DNA from: Rhodospirillales bacterium
Lineage (GTDB): Bacteria > Pseudomonadota > Alphaproteobacteria > Reyranellales > Reyranellaceae
Reading direction: 5' to 3'
DNA length: 50,146 bases
Assembly: GCA_016185145.1 (NCBI GenBank)
Contig: JACPOB010000188.1
Span: 1 to 50,146 of the forward strand
The notes beneath the pieces are model-generated. The model ran no database searches. It saw only the letters and a list, made by a program, of their open reading frames with translations, and was not told the DNA's origin. The first letter of the stretch is position 1. Every line of letters starts with the position of its first letter. Positions 32,370 through 40,606 of the stretch are shown piece after piece. The position numbers were made by a program, and so were the translations under genes.

Positions 32370-33839
32370 ATGGCGCCAGACCAACCCTTCCGCAGCACGC
32401 ATACCGATGTGCCGGCCCGGCTCGACCGGCTGCCGTGGAGCAGATTCCATCGGCTGGTGGTGGTGGCGCTCGGCATCACCTGGATTCTCGACGGCCTCGA
32501 AGTCACCCTGGCCGGGTCGGTCGCAGCAGCGCTGCAGACCAGCCCGCGCCTGCAGCTCACCGCCGAACAGGTCGGACTGACCGGCAGCGCCTATCTCGCC
32601 GGCGCCGTGCTGGGCTCGTTGTTCTTCGGCCATCTCACCGATCGGCTGGGCCGCAAGAAGCTGTTCAACGTGACTCTCGGTGTCTATCTGGTGGCCACCG
32701 CGCTCACCGCCTTCTCGTGGGACTTCTGGAGCTTCCTCCTGTTCCGCTTCCTCACCGGCGCGGGCATCGGCGGTGAGTATTCGGCCATCAATTCGGCGAT
32801 CCAGGAGCTGATCCCGGCGCGTCTGCGCGGTCGCGTCGATCTCGCCATCAATGGCAGTTTCTGGATCGGCGCGGCGGGTGGCGCGCTGCTCTCGGTGTGG
32901 CTGCTCGATCCTGCGGTGCTCGGTCCGGACCTGGGCTGGCGGCTCGCCTTCGGCAGCGGCGCCGTGCTCGGCCTGGCGATCCTCTACCTGCGCCGCTTCC
33001 TGCCCGAAAGTCCGCGCTGGCTCATGCTGCACGGCCAGCCGGGCGAGGCGGCGCACGTCGTCGACGGCATCGAGGCGCGGGTCATCGCCAGCGAAGGCGT
33101 CACCCTGGCGCCGGTGACGGCGCGGCTCGCGCTCGGCGACACGCACCGGGTGACCATGGTGTCGGTGGCGCGTACGCTGCTTTCCGACTATCCAGGCCGC
33201 ACCACGCTCGGCCTGGTGCTGATGGCGGCGCAGGCGTTCGTCTACAATGCGATCTTCTTCACCTACGCCCTGGTGCTGACCCGCTTCTATGGCATCGAGG
33301 CCGACAAGGTCGGGCTTTACATTTTGCCGTTCGCGCTCGGCAATTTCCTGGGCCCGCTGCTGCTCGGGCCGTTGTTCGATTCGGTCGGTCGCAAGATCAT
33401 GATCTTTGCGACCTATGGGCTGTCGGGCGTGCTGCTGGCCGTCACCGGCTGGTTGTTTGCCCAGGGCCTGCTGAACGCCACGACGCAGACGGCGATGTGG
33501 AGCGTGGTGTTCTTCTTCGCCTCGGCGGCGGCAAGCGCCGCCTACCTGACCGTGGGCGAATGCTTCCCATTGGAAATCCGCGCGCTCACCATCGCGCTGT
33601 TCTACGCCTTCGGCACCCTGCTGGGCGGCGTCGGCGGACCCTGGCTGTTCGGCGTGCTGATCGCCAGCGAAAGCCCGACCGAGATCGTGACGGGCTACAT
33701 GCTGGGGGCGGCCTTGATGATCGTGGCCGCCCTGGTGACCCTGCGGCTGGGAGTCAAGGCCGAATGCCGGCCGCTGGAGGAGGTGGCGCCGCCCCTGTCG
33801 ATGCGCGTCGAGCTTGCCGATCCGCCGGAAAAGCGGTGA
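32370..33839 (+). CDS. MFS transporter, sugar/aromatic-acid:H+ symporter type
   Basis: A 489-residue, 12-helix protein of the MFS sugar-porter or aromatic-acid-symporter branch. It has WILDGLEVTLAGSV in helix 1, GHLTDRLGRKKLFN (the MFS loop 2-3 motif), RFLTGAGIGGEYSAINSAIQELIPARLRGRVD (helix 4-5, as in aromatic-acid and sugar porters), LPESPRWL before the central loop and DSVGRK after helix 8. ATG 32370 starts just before the conserved segment; the open frame before it is the repeat at 32172-32325. The substrate is unknown; organic acids or sugars are likely. Confidence 0.88.
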   Translation: MAPDQPFRSTHTDVPARLDRLPWSRFHRLVVVALGITWILDGLEVTLAGSVAAALQTSPRLQLTAEQVGLTGSAYLAGAVLGSLFFGHLTDRLGRKKLFNVTLGVYLVATALTAFSWDFWSFLLFRFLTGAGIGGEYSAINSAIQELIPARLRGRVDLAINGSFWIGAAGGALLSVWLLDPAVLGPDLGWRLAFGSGAVLGLAILYLRRFLPESPRWLMLHGQPGEAAHVVDGIEARVIASEGVTLAPVTARLALGDTHRVTMVSVARTLLSDYPGRTTLGLVLMAAQAFVYNAIFFTYALVLTRFYGIEADKVGLYILPFALGNFLGPLLLGPLFDSVGRKIMIFATYGLSGVLLAVTGWLFAQGLLNATTQTAMWSVVFFFASAAASAAYLTVGECFPLEIRALTIALFYAFGTLLGGVGGPWLFGVLIASESPTEIVTGYMLGAALMIVAALVTLRLGVKAECRPLEEVAPPLSMRVELADPPEKR

Positions 33840-33880
33840 TAATCGACCTTCGTCCATCCTCCCGCCGACGAGGTGATGGA

Positions 33881-34105
33881 ATGACTCCAGACGAGCTCAC
33901 GACCGCTCTTGGGCAGGCTGCCGCCAAGGTTTGGGGCCAGTTGCCGGCGTATGTACAGCACGACCTGTTCGAAGCGGCAGTACGATCGGCCGGCAAGGGG
34001 GCGCGCGAGGAGCTGGCCGTGTTCCTTCACCGCCGGCATCCCCGCACCACCGACGGCGAGGACTCCGGCAGAAGAGTGCCCGAGCCCGATAGTCTGGGCG
34101 GCTGA
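33881..34105 (+). CDS. Small soluble protein of unknown function
   Basis: A 74-residue protein with the helical segment LTTALGQAAAKVWGQLPAYVQHDLFEAAVRSAGKGAREELAVFLHRRHPRT and a charged, likely flexible tail. GAGGTGATGG lies just before ATG 33881. It follows the MFS gene by 41 bases in the same direction. The HDLFEAAV... FLHxxHPRT pattern looks conserved, but I cannot name the family. Part of the tail overlaps nothing else, and composition is normal for the window. Confidence 0.65.
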   Translation: MTPDELTTALGQAAAKVWGQLPAYVQHDLFEAAVRSAGKGAREELAVFLHRRHPRTTDGEDSGRRVPEPDSLGG

Positions 34106-34126
34106 GGCGCCAGCCTCGAGCGAGCA

Positions 34127-34243
34127 TCAATCGATCCTGCGGGTGCACCAGATCACAACGCAGATTCCGACGATCACGGCGACTGTTACCGTGATCATGA
34201 CGAGGCCCAGGCTGGTGAACAGCATCTCCCAGATCGTCTGCAT
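34127..34243 (-). CDS. 38-residue single-helix membrane protein
   Basis: ATG 34243 opens a 38-codon frame ending TGA at 34127-34129. It reads MQTIWEMLFTSLG, then a hydrophobic run rich in Val and Ile (about residues 13-32), then CTRRID, so a single membrane helix with a positive end is clear. It begins six bases after the stop of the MFS gene at 34250 on the same strand and could be its small accessory subunit. The ribosome site is weak, so the evidence is the hydrophobic pattern, compact length and spacing. Confidence 0.5.
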   Translation of the reverse strand: MQTIWEMLFTSLGLVMITVTVAVIVGICVVIWCTRRID

Positions 34244-34249
34244 GATGTC

Positions 34250-35434
34250 TTAAGGCGCGCGCATGCCCCCGGGTTGCTGACGCCCGGGCGCAAAGCCCCA
34301 CCAGGCAACCGGGAGGGCAACGACGCAAAGCACCGCCATTGCGAGAAACGCCAGCCCGCCATGGTCGGCATAGAGCGTTCCCGACAACCACGTCAGGCCG
34401 GCTGTCACGAGACCGGCGCCGAAGGCATAGAGCGTCTGGGCTGTCGCGGCCACCCGTGATGGAACGACGTTACCGATGACGCGCATGCAAACGAGGTGGA
34501 GCAGGGCGAAGGTGAGGCCATGCAGCGGTTGCAGGACGGCCAGCAGCTCGACCGACGTGGTGAGACCCATGGCAGACCAGCGGATGACGCCGGCGACGCT
34601 TGCGAGCAGAGCAGCCCCGCGAGCATCGAGCCGATCGAGCAGCCACGGCCCGATCAGGAGGAACACGACGACTTCGGCCGCCACGGCCTCGGCCCACAGC
34701 GCACTGATGACCGGGGCCGGAAGTCCGGCGGCGCTCCAGCGAATCACGGCGAATGCGTCATAGAGCGCGTGACTGCCGTAGACCAGGGCCGAGACAACGA
34801 TGACGACGCGAAACGCCGGCAGCTTGAGAAGGCTGCGCACTTTGGCCGCCCCGGGCGCGTCGTCGTCGGCCGACCGCGCATCAGGGTGCGGGGCAGGAAT
34901 CCACGCGGCTGCGGCGGCGGCCACGGCCAGGAGCGCCACATTCGTCCAGATGATCGGGCTGAGGTCGGCGGAGCTTATCAGTTGTCCGATGACGAGCGTG
35001 CCCACCAGGAAAGCGGCCGATGCCGCACCGCGTATCCAGCCGTATTCAAACGGCCTCCCCGCCCGCGCGGGTCTCGCCGTGTTGACCGTCAGCGCATCGG
35101 CGAGCGACGTGGTCGGCGCAAGCGCGCCGGCCTGAACGACGGCGATCGGAAGAATGAGCCAGAAGGTGCTCGCTGATGAGTACCCCGCGGCCGCTGCCGC
35201 CGCCACGACGATACAGCTTGCGAGAACGAGGCGCAGAGAGGCCACGAGGTCGGCGAGCCGTCCGATTGCCGGGCCGGCTGCCAGGCGCATCACCAATCCG
35301 GCGGCGAGGATCAGTCCGATCTGCTGCGGCGCCAGGCCTTTGCTTTCGAACAGTTTCGGCCAGTACGGCGACGCCACGCCGAAGGCGCCGTACAGGGCAG
35401 TGTAAAGAAGAATGTAGGCACCGGGAGAGTGCAC
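34250..35434 (-). CDS. MFS transporter, HcaT/nucleoside-symporter-like
   Basis: A 394-residue, 12-helix MFS protein. The N-terminus (YILLYTALYGAFGVASPYWPKLFESKGLAPQQIGLILAAG), the PFEYGWIRGAASAAFLVGTLVIG segment in helix 4-5 and the QPLHGLTFALLHLVCMRVI block resemble the phenylpropionate-permease (HcaT) and related LacY-like groups. The start is GTG 35434 without a clear ribosome site, and no better upstream start exists. It is divergent from the carbonic anhydrase gene. The substrate is unknown. Confidence 0.85.
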   Translation of the reverse strand: MHSPGAYILLYTALYGAFGVASPYWPKLFESKGLAPQQIGLILAAGLVMRLAAGPAIGRLADLVASLRLVLASCIVVAAAAAAGYSSASTFWLILPIAVVQAGALAPTTSLADALTVNTARPARAGRPFEYGWIRGAASAAFLVGTLVIGQLISSADLSPIIWTNVALLAVAAAAAAWIPAPHPDARSADDDAPGAAKVRSLLKLPAFRVVIVVSALVYGSHALYDAFAVIRWSAAGLPAPVISALWAEAVAAEVVVFLLIGPWLLDRLDARGAALLASVAGVIRWSAMGLTTSVELLAVLQPLHGLTFALLHLVCMRVIGNVVPSRVAATAQTLYAFGAGLVTAGLTWLSGTLYADHGGLAFLAMAVLCVVALPVAWWGFAPGRQQPGGMRAP

Positions 35435-35540
35435 TGGTCTTGAACGTGAGATGTCGCGTGGCCGTTGCTATGCATTTGCTGTCATTGCATTGGCCATGAA
35501 CGCCGGAATAGGGTGTGTCCGTACAGCCAACGGAGTGTGT

Positions 35541-36245
35541 ATGTGTAACGCCTGTCTTCCCGCCGGACTGTCCCGTCGTCTCATGTTGGGAGCCGGCCTG
35601 GCCGCAGCGGCTGCCGCACCGTTCGCCGGTATTGCGCAGGCCCAGCCGGCGAGAGCCGCCGAAACGCCTGATGCAGCGCTGAAACTCCTGATTGACGGCA
35701 ATGCCCGCTATGTCTCGAACAAGATGAACGAGCGCGACTTCTCGGCCTCCCGGGCTGCCCGTACGCGCGGCCAGGCGCCGTTCGCGGCGATCCTCGGCTG
35801 CGCCGATTCCCGCGTTGCGCCGGAACTGGCCTTCGACCAGGCGCCGGGCGATCTGTTCGTTGTGCGCGTCGCCGGCAACTTCGTCACGACCGAGGGGCTG
35901 GCCAGCCTGGAGTTCGGTGCTGCCGTGCTCGGCACCAAGGTGATCATGGTGCTGGGCCATACGAGCTGCGGCGCCGTCAACGCCACGGTCGATGCGCTGC
36001 AGAAGGGGAACAATCTACCGGGCCACATCGCCGACCTGGTGCGGTCCATGAAGCCCGGCGTCGAGCCCGCCCTGAAGCAGTCGGGCGACGATCTCTACCA
36101 GCGCGCCGTGGTGGCGAACGTCCGCTACAACGTGCAGCAGCTGCTCGCAGCCAAGCCGATCCTGGCCGACATGGTGGCGGCCAAGAAGCTCAACGTCGTC
36201 GGCGGCGTGTACGACCTTGCCACGGGCAAGGTCACGCAGGTCTAG
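35541..36245 (+). CDS. Exported beta-class carbonic anhydrase
   Basis: A 234-residue beta-carbonic anhydrase. The zinc site is complete: Cys87 and the Asp89/Arg91 dyad in GCADSRV, and His140 and Cys143 in GHTSCGA. The N-terminus carries MCNACL, then a twin-arginine motif (SRRLMLGAGL) and a hydrophobic stretch ending AQAQPARA, so Tat export to the periplasm is likely. CGGAG lies five bases before ATG 35541, which is preferred to an upstream ATG at 35496. It interconverts CO2 and bicarbonate. Its TAG stop falls in a CTAG that is also the stop of the convergent glutathione-transferase frame and the left boundary of a repeat element. Confidence 0.93.
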   Translation: MCNACLPAGLSRRLMLGAGLAAAAAAPFAGIAQAQPARAAETPDAALKLLIDGNARYVSNKMNERDFSASRAARTRGQAPFAAILGCADSRVAPELAFDQAPGDLFVVRVAGNFVTTEGLASLEFGAAVLGTKVIMVLGHTSCGAVNATVDALQKGNNLPGHIADLVRSMKPGVEPALKQSGDDLYQRAVVANVRYNVQQLLAAKPILADMVAAKKLNVVGGVYDLATGKVTQV

Positions 36246-37156
36246 TACCTGCTTTCATTGAATGGTGATTCACGGATGACCTCATCCTGAGGAGCCGCGC
36301 GCAGCTGAGCGCATTCATATGCGCGTAGGCGTCTCGAAGGATGGCAACAAAGGCGATGTTGCCCACCCTTCGAGACGGCCCTGCGGGCCTCCTCAGGGTG
36401 AGGTGGGATTGTATCAGCATCCAATAAGGTTTCTTGCCGGACCGGGCGGGCGCGCTGGTTGTAGAGCATCTTGCGGATGCGGGCCTGCTCCTCGGGCGGC
36501 AGCTTGGTGTTGTCGACCGAGAGGTCGGCGCCGACCGCCATGCCCTTCTGCACCGCGGGGCGGGCGCCCAGTTCCTCGAACCAGCGCTTGAAGTACTTGA
36601 ACTCCTCGATGTCCTGGCCCTGGAACTTCCAGTTGATGGTCCACGGATAGCAGATCATGTCGGCGATCGTGTATTGGTCGCCGGCCAGGTACTTGTGCTT
36701 GTAGAGCTGGTTGTTCAGCACGCCGTACAGCCGGTTGACCTCGTCGGTGAAGCGCGTGATGGCGTATTTCTGGTCGCCTTCCTTCGTCTGGTCGACGCGG
36801 CGGAAATGACCGCACTCACCGCTCTTGGGTCCCTGGTTGGCCATCTGCCAGATCAGCCACTGGTTCACGTCGTAGCGCGTGCGCACGTCCTGCGGATAGA
36901 ACTTCCCGGCCTTCTCGGCGATGTACATCATGATGGCGCCGGACTCGAAAATCGTGATCGGCTTGCCGCCGCCCTTGGGTTCGTGGTCCACCATCGTCGG
37001 CATGCGATGGTTGGGGTTCATCTCCAGGAACTCTTTGCTGAACTGGTCGCCGCGGCCGATGTTGACGGGTACGATCTTGTAGGGCAGGCCGCATTCCTCG
37101 AGCAGGATGGTGACCTTCTTGCCGTTGGGCGTGGGCCAGTAATGCAGGTCGATCAT
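36242..37156 (-). CDS. Glutathione transferase, YfcG/YghU (nu) type, with repeat-encoded C-terminal tail
   Basis: A 304-residue frame. Residues 1-236 are a normal nu-class glutathione transferase: the N-terminal thioredoxin fold with LHYWPTPNGKKVTILLEECGLPY (Thr9 and Asn11 in place of a catalytic Tyr/Ser), the ESGAIMMYIAEK glutathione-binding segment and a helical domain ending KMLYNQRARP. Nu-class enzymes act as disulfide-bond reductases. Residues from about 246 to the end are encoded by the palindromic repeat at 36243-36420 and end at the CTAG shared with the carbonic anhydrase stop. AGGAGG lies seven bases before ATG 37156. The tail is probably disordered and an accident of insertion. Confidence 0.9.
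   Translation of the reverse strand: MIDLHYWPTPNGKKVTILLEECGLPYKIVPVNIGRGDQFSKEFLEMNPNHRMPTMVDHEPKGGGKPITIFESGAIMMYIAEKAGKFYPQDVRTRYDVNQWLIWQMANQGPKSGECGHFRRVDQTKEGDQKYAITRFTDEVNRLYGVLNNQLYKHKYLAGDQYTIADMICYPWTINWKFQGQDIEEFKYFKRWFEELGARPAVQKGMAVGADLSVDNTKLPPEEQARIRKMLYNQRARPVRQETLLDADTIPPHPEEARRAVSKGGQHRLCCHPSRRLRAYECAQLRAAPQDEVIRESPFNESRY
36243..36420. repeat. Long palindromic intergenic repeat, family 1, copy 3 (extended copy)
   Basis: The core palindrome runs 36280-36403 (CCTCATCCTGAGGAGC to GCCTCCTCAGGGTGAGG, inner GTCTCGAAGGATGG and CACCCTTCGAGAC). Homology to the copy at 43.8 kb continues on both sides: left from TAGTACC at 36243 through a TTCATTGAA segment and GATTCACGGATGACC, right through GTATCAGCA to about 36420. 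The element is read in frame by the glutathione-transferase gene. Confidence 0.85.
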
Positions 37157-37202
37157 GATGATCCCTCCTAAGGTTGGGCGGGAGCTTATCGGGCGGGGCG
37201 AC

Positions 37203-39548
37203 ATGGGCAATAGCAGTCAAGAAAAGATGATTAGCCCGATGATCGGCCGCTCGCTGCGCCGACTCGAGGATGCGCGGTTCCTGACGGGTCGCGGACGTTA
37301 CGTCGACGACATCGTGGTCGCGGATTGCCTATACGGGCACGTCCTGCGTTCGCCGCATGCCCATGCCGTCATCAAGGGAATGGACGTGTCGCCCGCCGCG
37401 GCGCTCGCCGGTGTGCACGCGGTCTACACCCACGCCGACCTCGCGGCCGACGGGCTGGGTCACATGCCCTGCCTGGCGGCGGTGAAGCCGATGATCGTTC
37501 CGCCGCGTCCGGCGCTGGCCGACGGCCGCGTGCGCCACGTCGGCGATCCCGTGGCCTTCGTCGTCGCCGACAGCGCCGAGATCGCCCGCGAGGCCGCCGA
37601 GCTGATCGAGGTCGACTACGAGGCGCTCGACGCCGTCGTCGACGGTATCGCGGCGCTCGCTCCCGATGCGCCCGCGATCTGGCCCGAGGCGCCCGGCAAT
37701 CTCTCCTACCACGTCCAGCGTGGCGATGCCGACGCCGTGGCCAAGGCGATGGGCGAGGCGGCGCACATCGTCGAGGTCGAGGTGATGAACAATCGCGTCA
37801 TCGTCACGCCGATCGAGCCGCGTTCCGGCATCGCGCGCTACGACGCCGCCAGTGACACGATGGATCTCGAACTGACCGGGCAGGGCGTGCACGGCATCCG
37901 CCGCCAGCTCGCCGAATTCATCTTCAAGCTGCCGCTCGATCGCATTCGCGTCCATGCGCCCGACGTCGGCGGCGGCTTCGGCATGAAGAACTTCCTCTAT
38001 CCCGAATGGATCCTGCTGCTGTTCGCGGCGCGCAGGCTCGGACGGCCGGTGCGCTGGCTGGCCGATCGCGCCGAGGAGTTCGTCATGGGCGCGCAGGGCC
38101 GCGACATCGCCGCGACCGCGAAGCTCGGGCTCGCCGCCGACGGCCGCCTGCTGGCGCTCGACGTGAAGATGGTCGCCAATCTCGGCGCCTATCTCTCGGG
38201 CAACGGGCCGGGCGCCTCGGTGGTCGCCGCGTCGACGGCGCAGGGCGGCGTCTACGACATCGCCGCGATCGCCGTCGACATCCGCGGCGCGCTCACCAAC
38301 ACCGTGCCGGTCGATGCCTATCGCGGTGCCGGCAAGCCGGAGGCCAACTACATCATCGAACGCGCCGTCGAGGCGGCGGCACGCCAGCTCGGCCGCGATC
38401 CCGCCGAGCTGCGCCGGCAGAACCTGATCGCGTCCTTCCCGCATAGGACGGCGCTCGGCATGGCGATCGATTCGGGCGGCTTCGTCGCCAATCTCGATGC
38501 CGCCGTGGCGCGCGCCGACGCCAGAGGCTTTGCCGCGCGCCGCGCGGCGGCCAAGGCGCGTGGACGATTGCTCGGCATCGGCGTCGCCTGCTTCCTCGAG
38601 ACCTCGCGCGGCGCGCCCAACGAAGGTGCGGAAGTGCGCGTCGAGGGCGACGGCAGGGTCATGGTCGCAGTCGGTACCGAGTCCAACGGCCAAGGCCATG
38701 AGACTGCCTTCGCCCAGATCGCAGCCGATCGGCTCGGCGTGCCGGTCGAGGCCATCCGCTATGTCCAGGCCGACACCGGGCAGGTGAAGAGCGGCGCGGG
38801 CCATGGCGGCGCGCGTTCCATGCACATGGGCGGCGCCGCCGTCGTGAAGGCGATCGATGCCACGCTTGCAAAGGCGCGCGCGCTCGCGGCCCATCTCTTG
38901 CAGGCCTCTGAAGATGAGCTGGTCTTTGCCGACGGACGTTTCGCGGTGGAGGGCAGTGATCGCTCTGTCGCCCTGCAGGCGCTGGCCCGGAGCGCAGAGG
39001 ACCCGGCCAACCTGCCGGATGGCATGACGCCAGATCCGGTTGGGGGCCTTGGCGCGCACGTGATGAACATGACCGACGTCTTCACCTTCCCCAGTGGCTG
39101 TCATGTCGCCGAGGTGGAGATCGATCCAGAGACCGGCGCGGTGGTGCTGGTGCGCTACACCGCGGTCGACGATTACGGCCGCCTGATCAATCCGTTGCTG
39201 ACCGAGGGTCAGGTCCAGGGCGGCGTCACCCAGGGCATCGGCCAGGCGATGGTCGAACACACCGTCTACGATGCTTCGTCGGGGCAGCTGCTAAGCGGCT
39301 CGCTGATGGACTACGCCCTGCCGCGCGCCGACGATCTTCCACTGTTCGACATCGAGCTGGTCGAGCGGCCGACCGCTGCCAATCCGCTGGGCGTGAAGGG
39401 CTCGGGCCAGGCGGGGTGCATCGCCGCCCCGCAGACCGTGATGGCCGCGATCCTCGACGCCCTGCGGCCGGCCGGCGTCGAGGCGCTCGACATGCCGGCG
39501 ACACCCGAACGCGTCTGGCGTGCGCTGCGCGAGGCCGAGCGTCGTTGA
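37203..39548 (+). CDS. Xanthine dehydrogenase/CoxL-family molybdopterin-binding large subunit, stand-alone, with Gln at the catalytic Glu position
   Basis: About 781 residues. It has the aldehyde-oxidase N-domain (GRSLRRLEDARFLTGRGRYVDD, FLRSPHAHA-like LRSPHAHAVI, HVGDPVAFVVAD) and the molybdopterin domains (VHAPDVGGGFGMKN, AYRGAGKPEANYIIER, GTESNGQGHETAFAQIAADRLG, VDDYGRLINPLLTEGQVQGGVTQGIGQA). The terminal motif reads KGSGQAG, so Gln736 (CAG at 39408-39410) stands where this family has its catalytic Glu (GxGE). No FAD or [2Fe-2S] subunit genes are adjacent. The start is uncertain (ATG 37203 or 37227). It is divergent from the glutathione-transferase gene. A hydroxylase of unknown substrate, or a subfamily with altered chemistry. 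Confidence 0.88.
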   Translation: MGNSSQEKMISPMIGRSLRRLEDARFLTGRGRYVDDIVVADCLYGHVLRSPHAHAVIKGMDVSPAAALAGVHAVYTHADLAADGLGHMPCLAAVKPMIVPPRPALADGRVRHVGDPVAFVVADSAEIAREAAELIEVDYEALDAVVDGIAALAPDAPAIWPEAPGNLSYHVQRGDADAVAKAMGEAAHIVEVEVMNNRVIVTPIEPRSGIARYDAASDTMDLELTGQGVHGIRRQLAEFIFKLPLDRIRVHAPDVGGGFGMKNFLYPEWILLLFAARRLGRPVRWLADRAEEFVMGAQGRDIAATAKLGLAADGRLLALDVKMVANLGAYLSGNGPGASVVAASTAQGGVYDIAAIAVDIRGALTNTVPVDAYRGAGKPEANYIIERAVEAAARQLGRDPAELRRQNLIASFPHRTALGMAIDSGGFVANLDAAVARADARGFAARRAAAKARGRLLGIGVACFLETSRGAPNEGAEVRVEGDGRVMVAVGTESNGQGHETAFAQIAADRLGVPVEAIRYVQADTGQVKSGAGHGGARSMHMGGAAVVKAIDATLAKARALAAHLLQASEDELVFADGRFAVEGSDRSVALQALARSAEDPANLPDGMTPDPVGGLGAHVMNMTDVFTFPSGCHVAEVEIDPETGAVVLVRYTAVDDYGRLINPLLTEGQVQGGVTQGIGQAMVEHTVYDASSGQLLSGSLMDYALPRADDLPLFDIELVERPTAANPLGVKGSGQAGCIAAPQTVMAAILDALRPAGVEALDMPATPERVWRALREAERR

Positions 39549-40426
39549 TCGACAAGACGAGCGGCGGTCAGCAGCATCATGTCCTGACCGGTATCCTGTT
39601 CATCTGCGGCGCCGGCATCCTGTTTCCGGTGATGAATGGCTTCGCCAAGTTCTTGGGCGAAAGCGGCTATGATTCCCTGCAGGTGTCGTGGGCGCGGGCC
39701 TTCGGCCACATCCTGTTCATGCTGGCGGCCTTCGTGCCTCGTTTCGGGCTCGGCATGCTGCGTACGCAGCGGCCCGGTACGCAGATCCTGCGCTCGGCGC
39801 TGCTGATGACGTCGAACCTGTCGTTCTTCTTCGCCATCGTCACCATCCCGATCGCCAAGGCCGCCTCGATCAGCCTCACCGCGCCGCTGGTCGTGGCGCT
39901 GCTCGCCTGGCCGATGCTGGGCGAACGTACGACGGTCGGCCGGCTGGCGGCGCTGGGCGTGGGCTTCGTCGGCGTGCTGATCGTGATCCGGCCCGGCACC
40001 GAGCTCTTCCAGTGGGCCTCGCTCGGCGTTGTGCTGAGCGCCACCTGCTATGCCCTCTACCAGATCCTGACGCGGCGCATCGCCGACACCGATACGCCCG
40101 AGACCTCCGCGATCTACAGCTCGACCGTCGGCGCCTTCGGCTTGATGTTCGTCCTGCCGTTCGTCTGGAAGACGCCGGAATCTTTCCGGGACATTGCCTA
40201 CTTCTGCAGCCTCGGCGTCCTGGGTGCGCTCGGCCACTATTGCGTTGCGCGCGCCTTGCACTATGCGCCCGCCAACATCGTGACGCCGTTCCAGTACATG
40301 CAGCTCCTGGGCTCGGTCGCCGTGGGCTACCTGTTCTTCGGCAATTTCCCGGATGTTCTGGGCTGGGTGGGTGCCGCCATCATCGTCGGCGCCGGGCTCT
40401 ATATCGGCTGGTCTCAGAGACGATAG
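39545..40426 (+). CDS. EamA-family (DMT) transporter
   Basis: A 293-residue, 10-helix drug/metabolite transporter made of two EamA repeats (about 10-140 and 155-290). It shows FVPRFGLGMLRTQRPGTQILRS between helices 2 and 3, FFAIVTIPIAKAASISLTAPLVVALLAWPMLGER in the first repeat and the parallel segment ALHYAPANIVTPFQYMQLLGSVAVGYLFFGN in the second. No ATG fits the conserved start. TTG 39545 overlaps the stop of the molybdenum-hydroxylase gene (TTGA) and is the best choice. Coupling to that gene suggests they are co-expressed. The substrate is unknown. Confidence 0.85.
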   Translation: MIDKTSGGQQHHVLTGILFICGAGILFPVMNGFAKFLGESGYDSLQVSWARAFGHILFMLAAFVPRFGLGMLRTQRPGTQILRSALLMTSNLSFFFAIVTIPIAKAASISLTAPLVVALLAWPMLGERTTVGRLAALGVGFVGVLIVIRPGTELFQWASLGVVLSATCYALYQILTRRIADTDTPETSAIYSSTVGAFGLMFVLPFVWKTPESFRDIAYFCSLGVLGALGHYCVARALHYAPANIVTPFQYMQLLGSVAVGYLFFGNFPDVLGWVGAAIIVGAGLYIGWSQRR

Positions 40427-40477
40427 GCTATTCGCGTTCTTCGGCTGTCCGGCGCACAAGACGGGTTGTGTCGCACT

Positions 40478-40490
40478 TGGCAAATTGCCA
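40478..40490. promoter_or_regulatory. 13-base palindrome upstream of a sugar ABC transporter operon
   Basis: TGGCAAATTGCCA is a perfect inverted repeat (six-base arms, one central base) lying 117 bases before the first permease gene at 40607, in a 180-base gap that otherwise holds no gene. Short symmetrical sites of this kind are typical of dimeric repressors. The GG-to-GC spacing does not fit a sigma-54 promoter. No adjacent regulator gene is present. Confidence 0.4.
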
Positions 40491-40606
40491 CACTCGCAGT
40501 CAGACTGAGCCGGCCGAGGCAAGCCACGACGGACAGGGCCGCCTTTCGACCGGACAGGAATGCCACCGCGCGCCAGAACGTGGGGCCACTGGGAAGGAGT
40601 CGAGCG

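Noticed and set aside
37329..39260. A 643-codon open frame on the minus strand opposite the molybdenum hydroxylase gene
   Set aside because: It is the complementary shadow of a conserved gene in high-GC DNA; its translation is His-, Arg- and Gly-rich with no family pattern.
40427..40606. A sigma-54 promoter at the TGGCAAATTGCC sequence
   Set aside because: The distance between the GG and GC elements is six bases, not the required ten.
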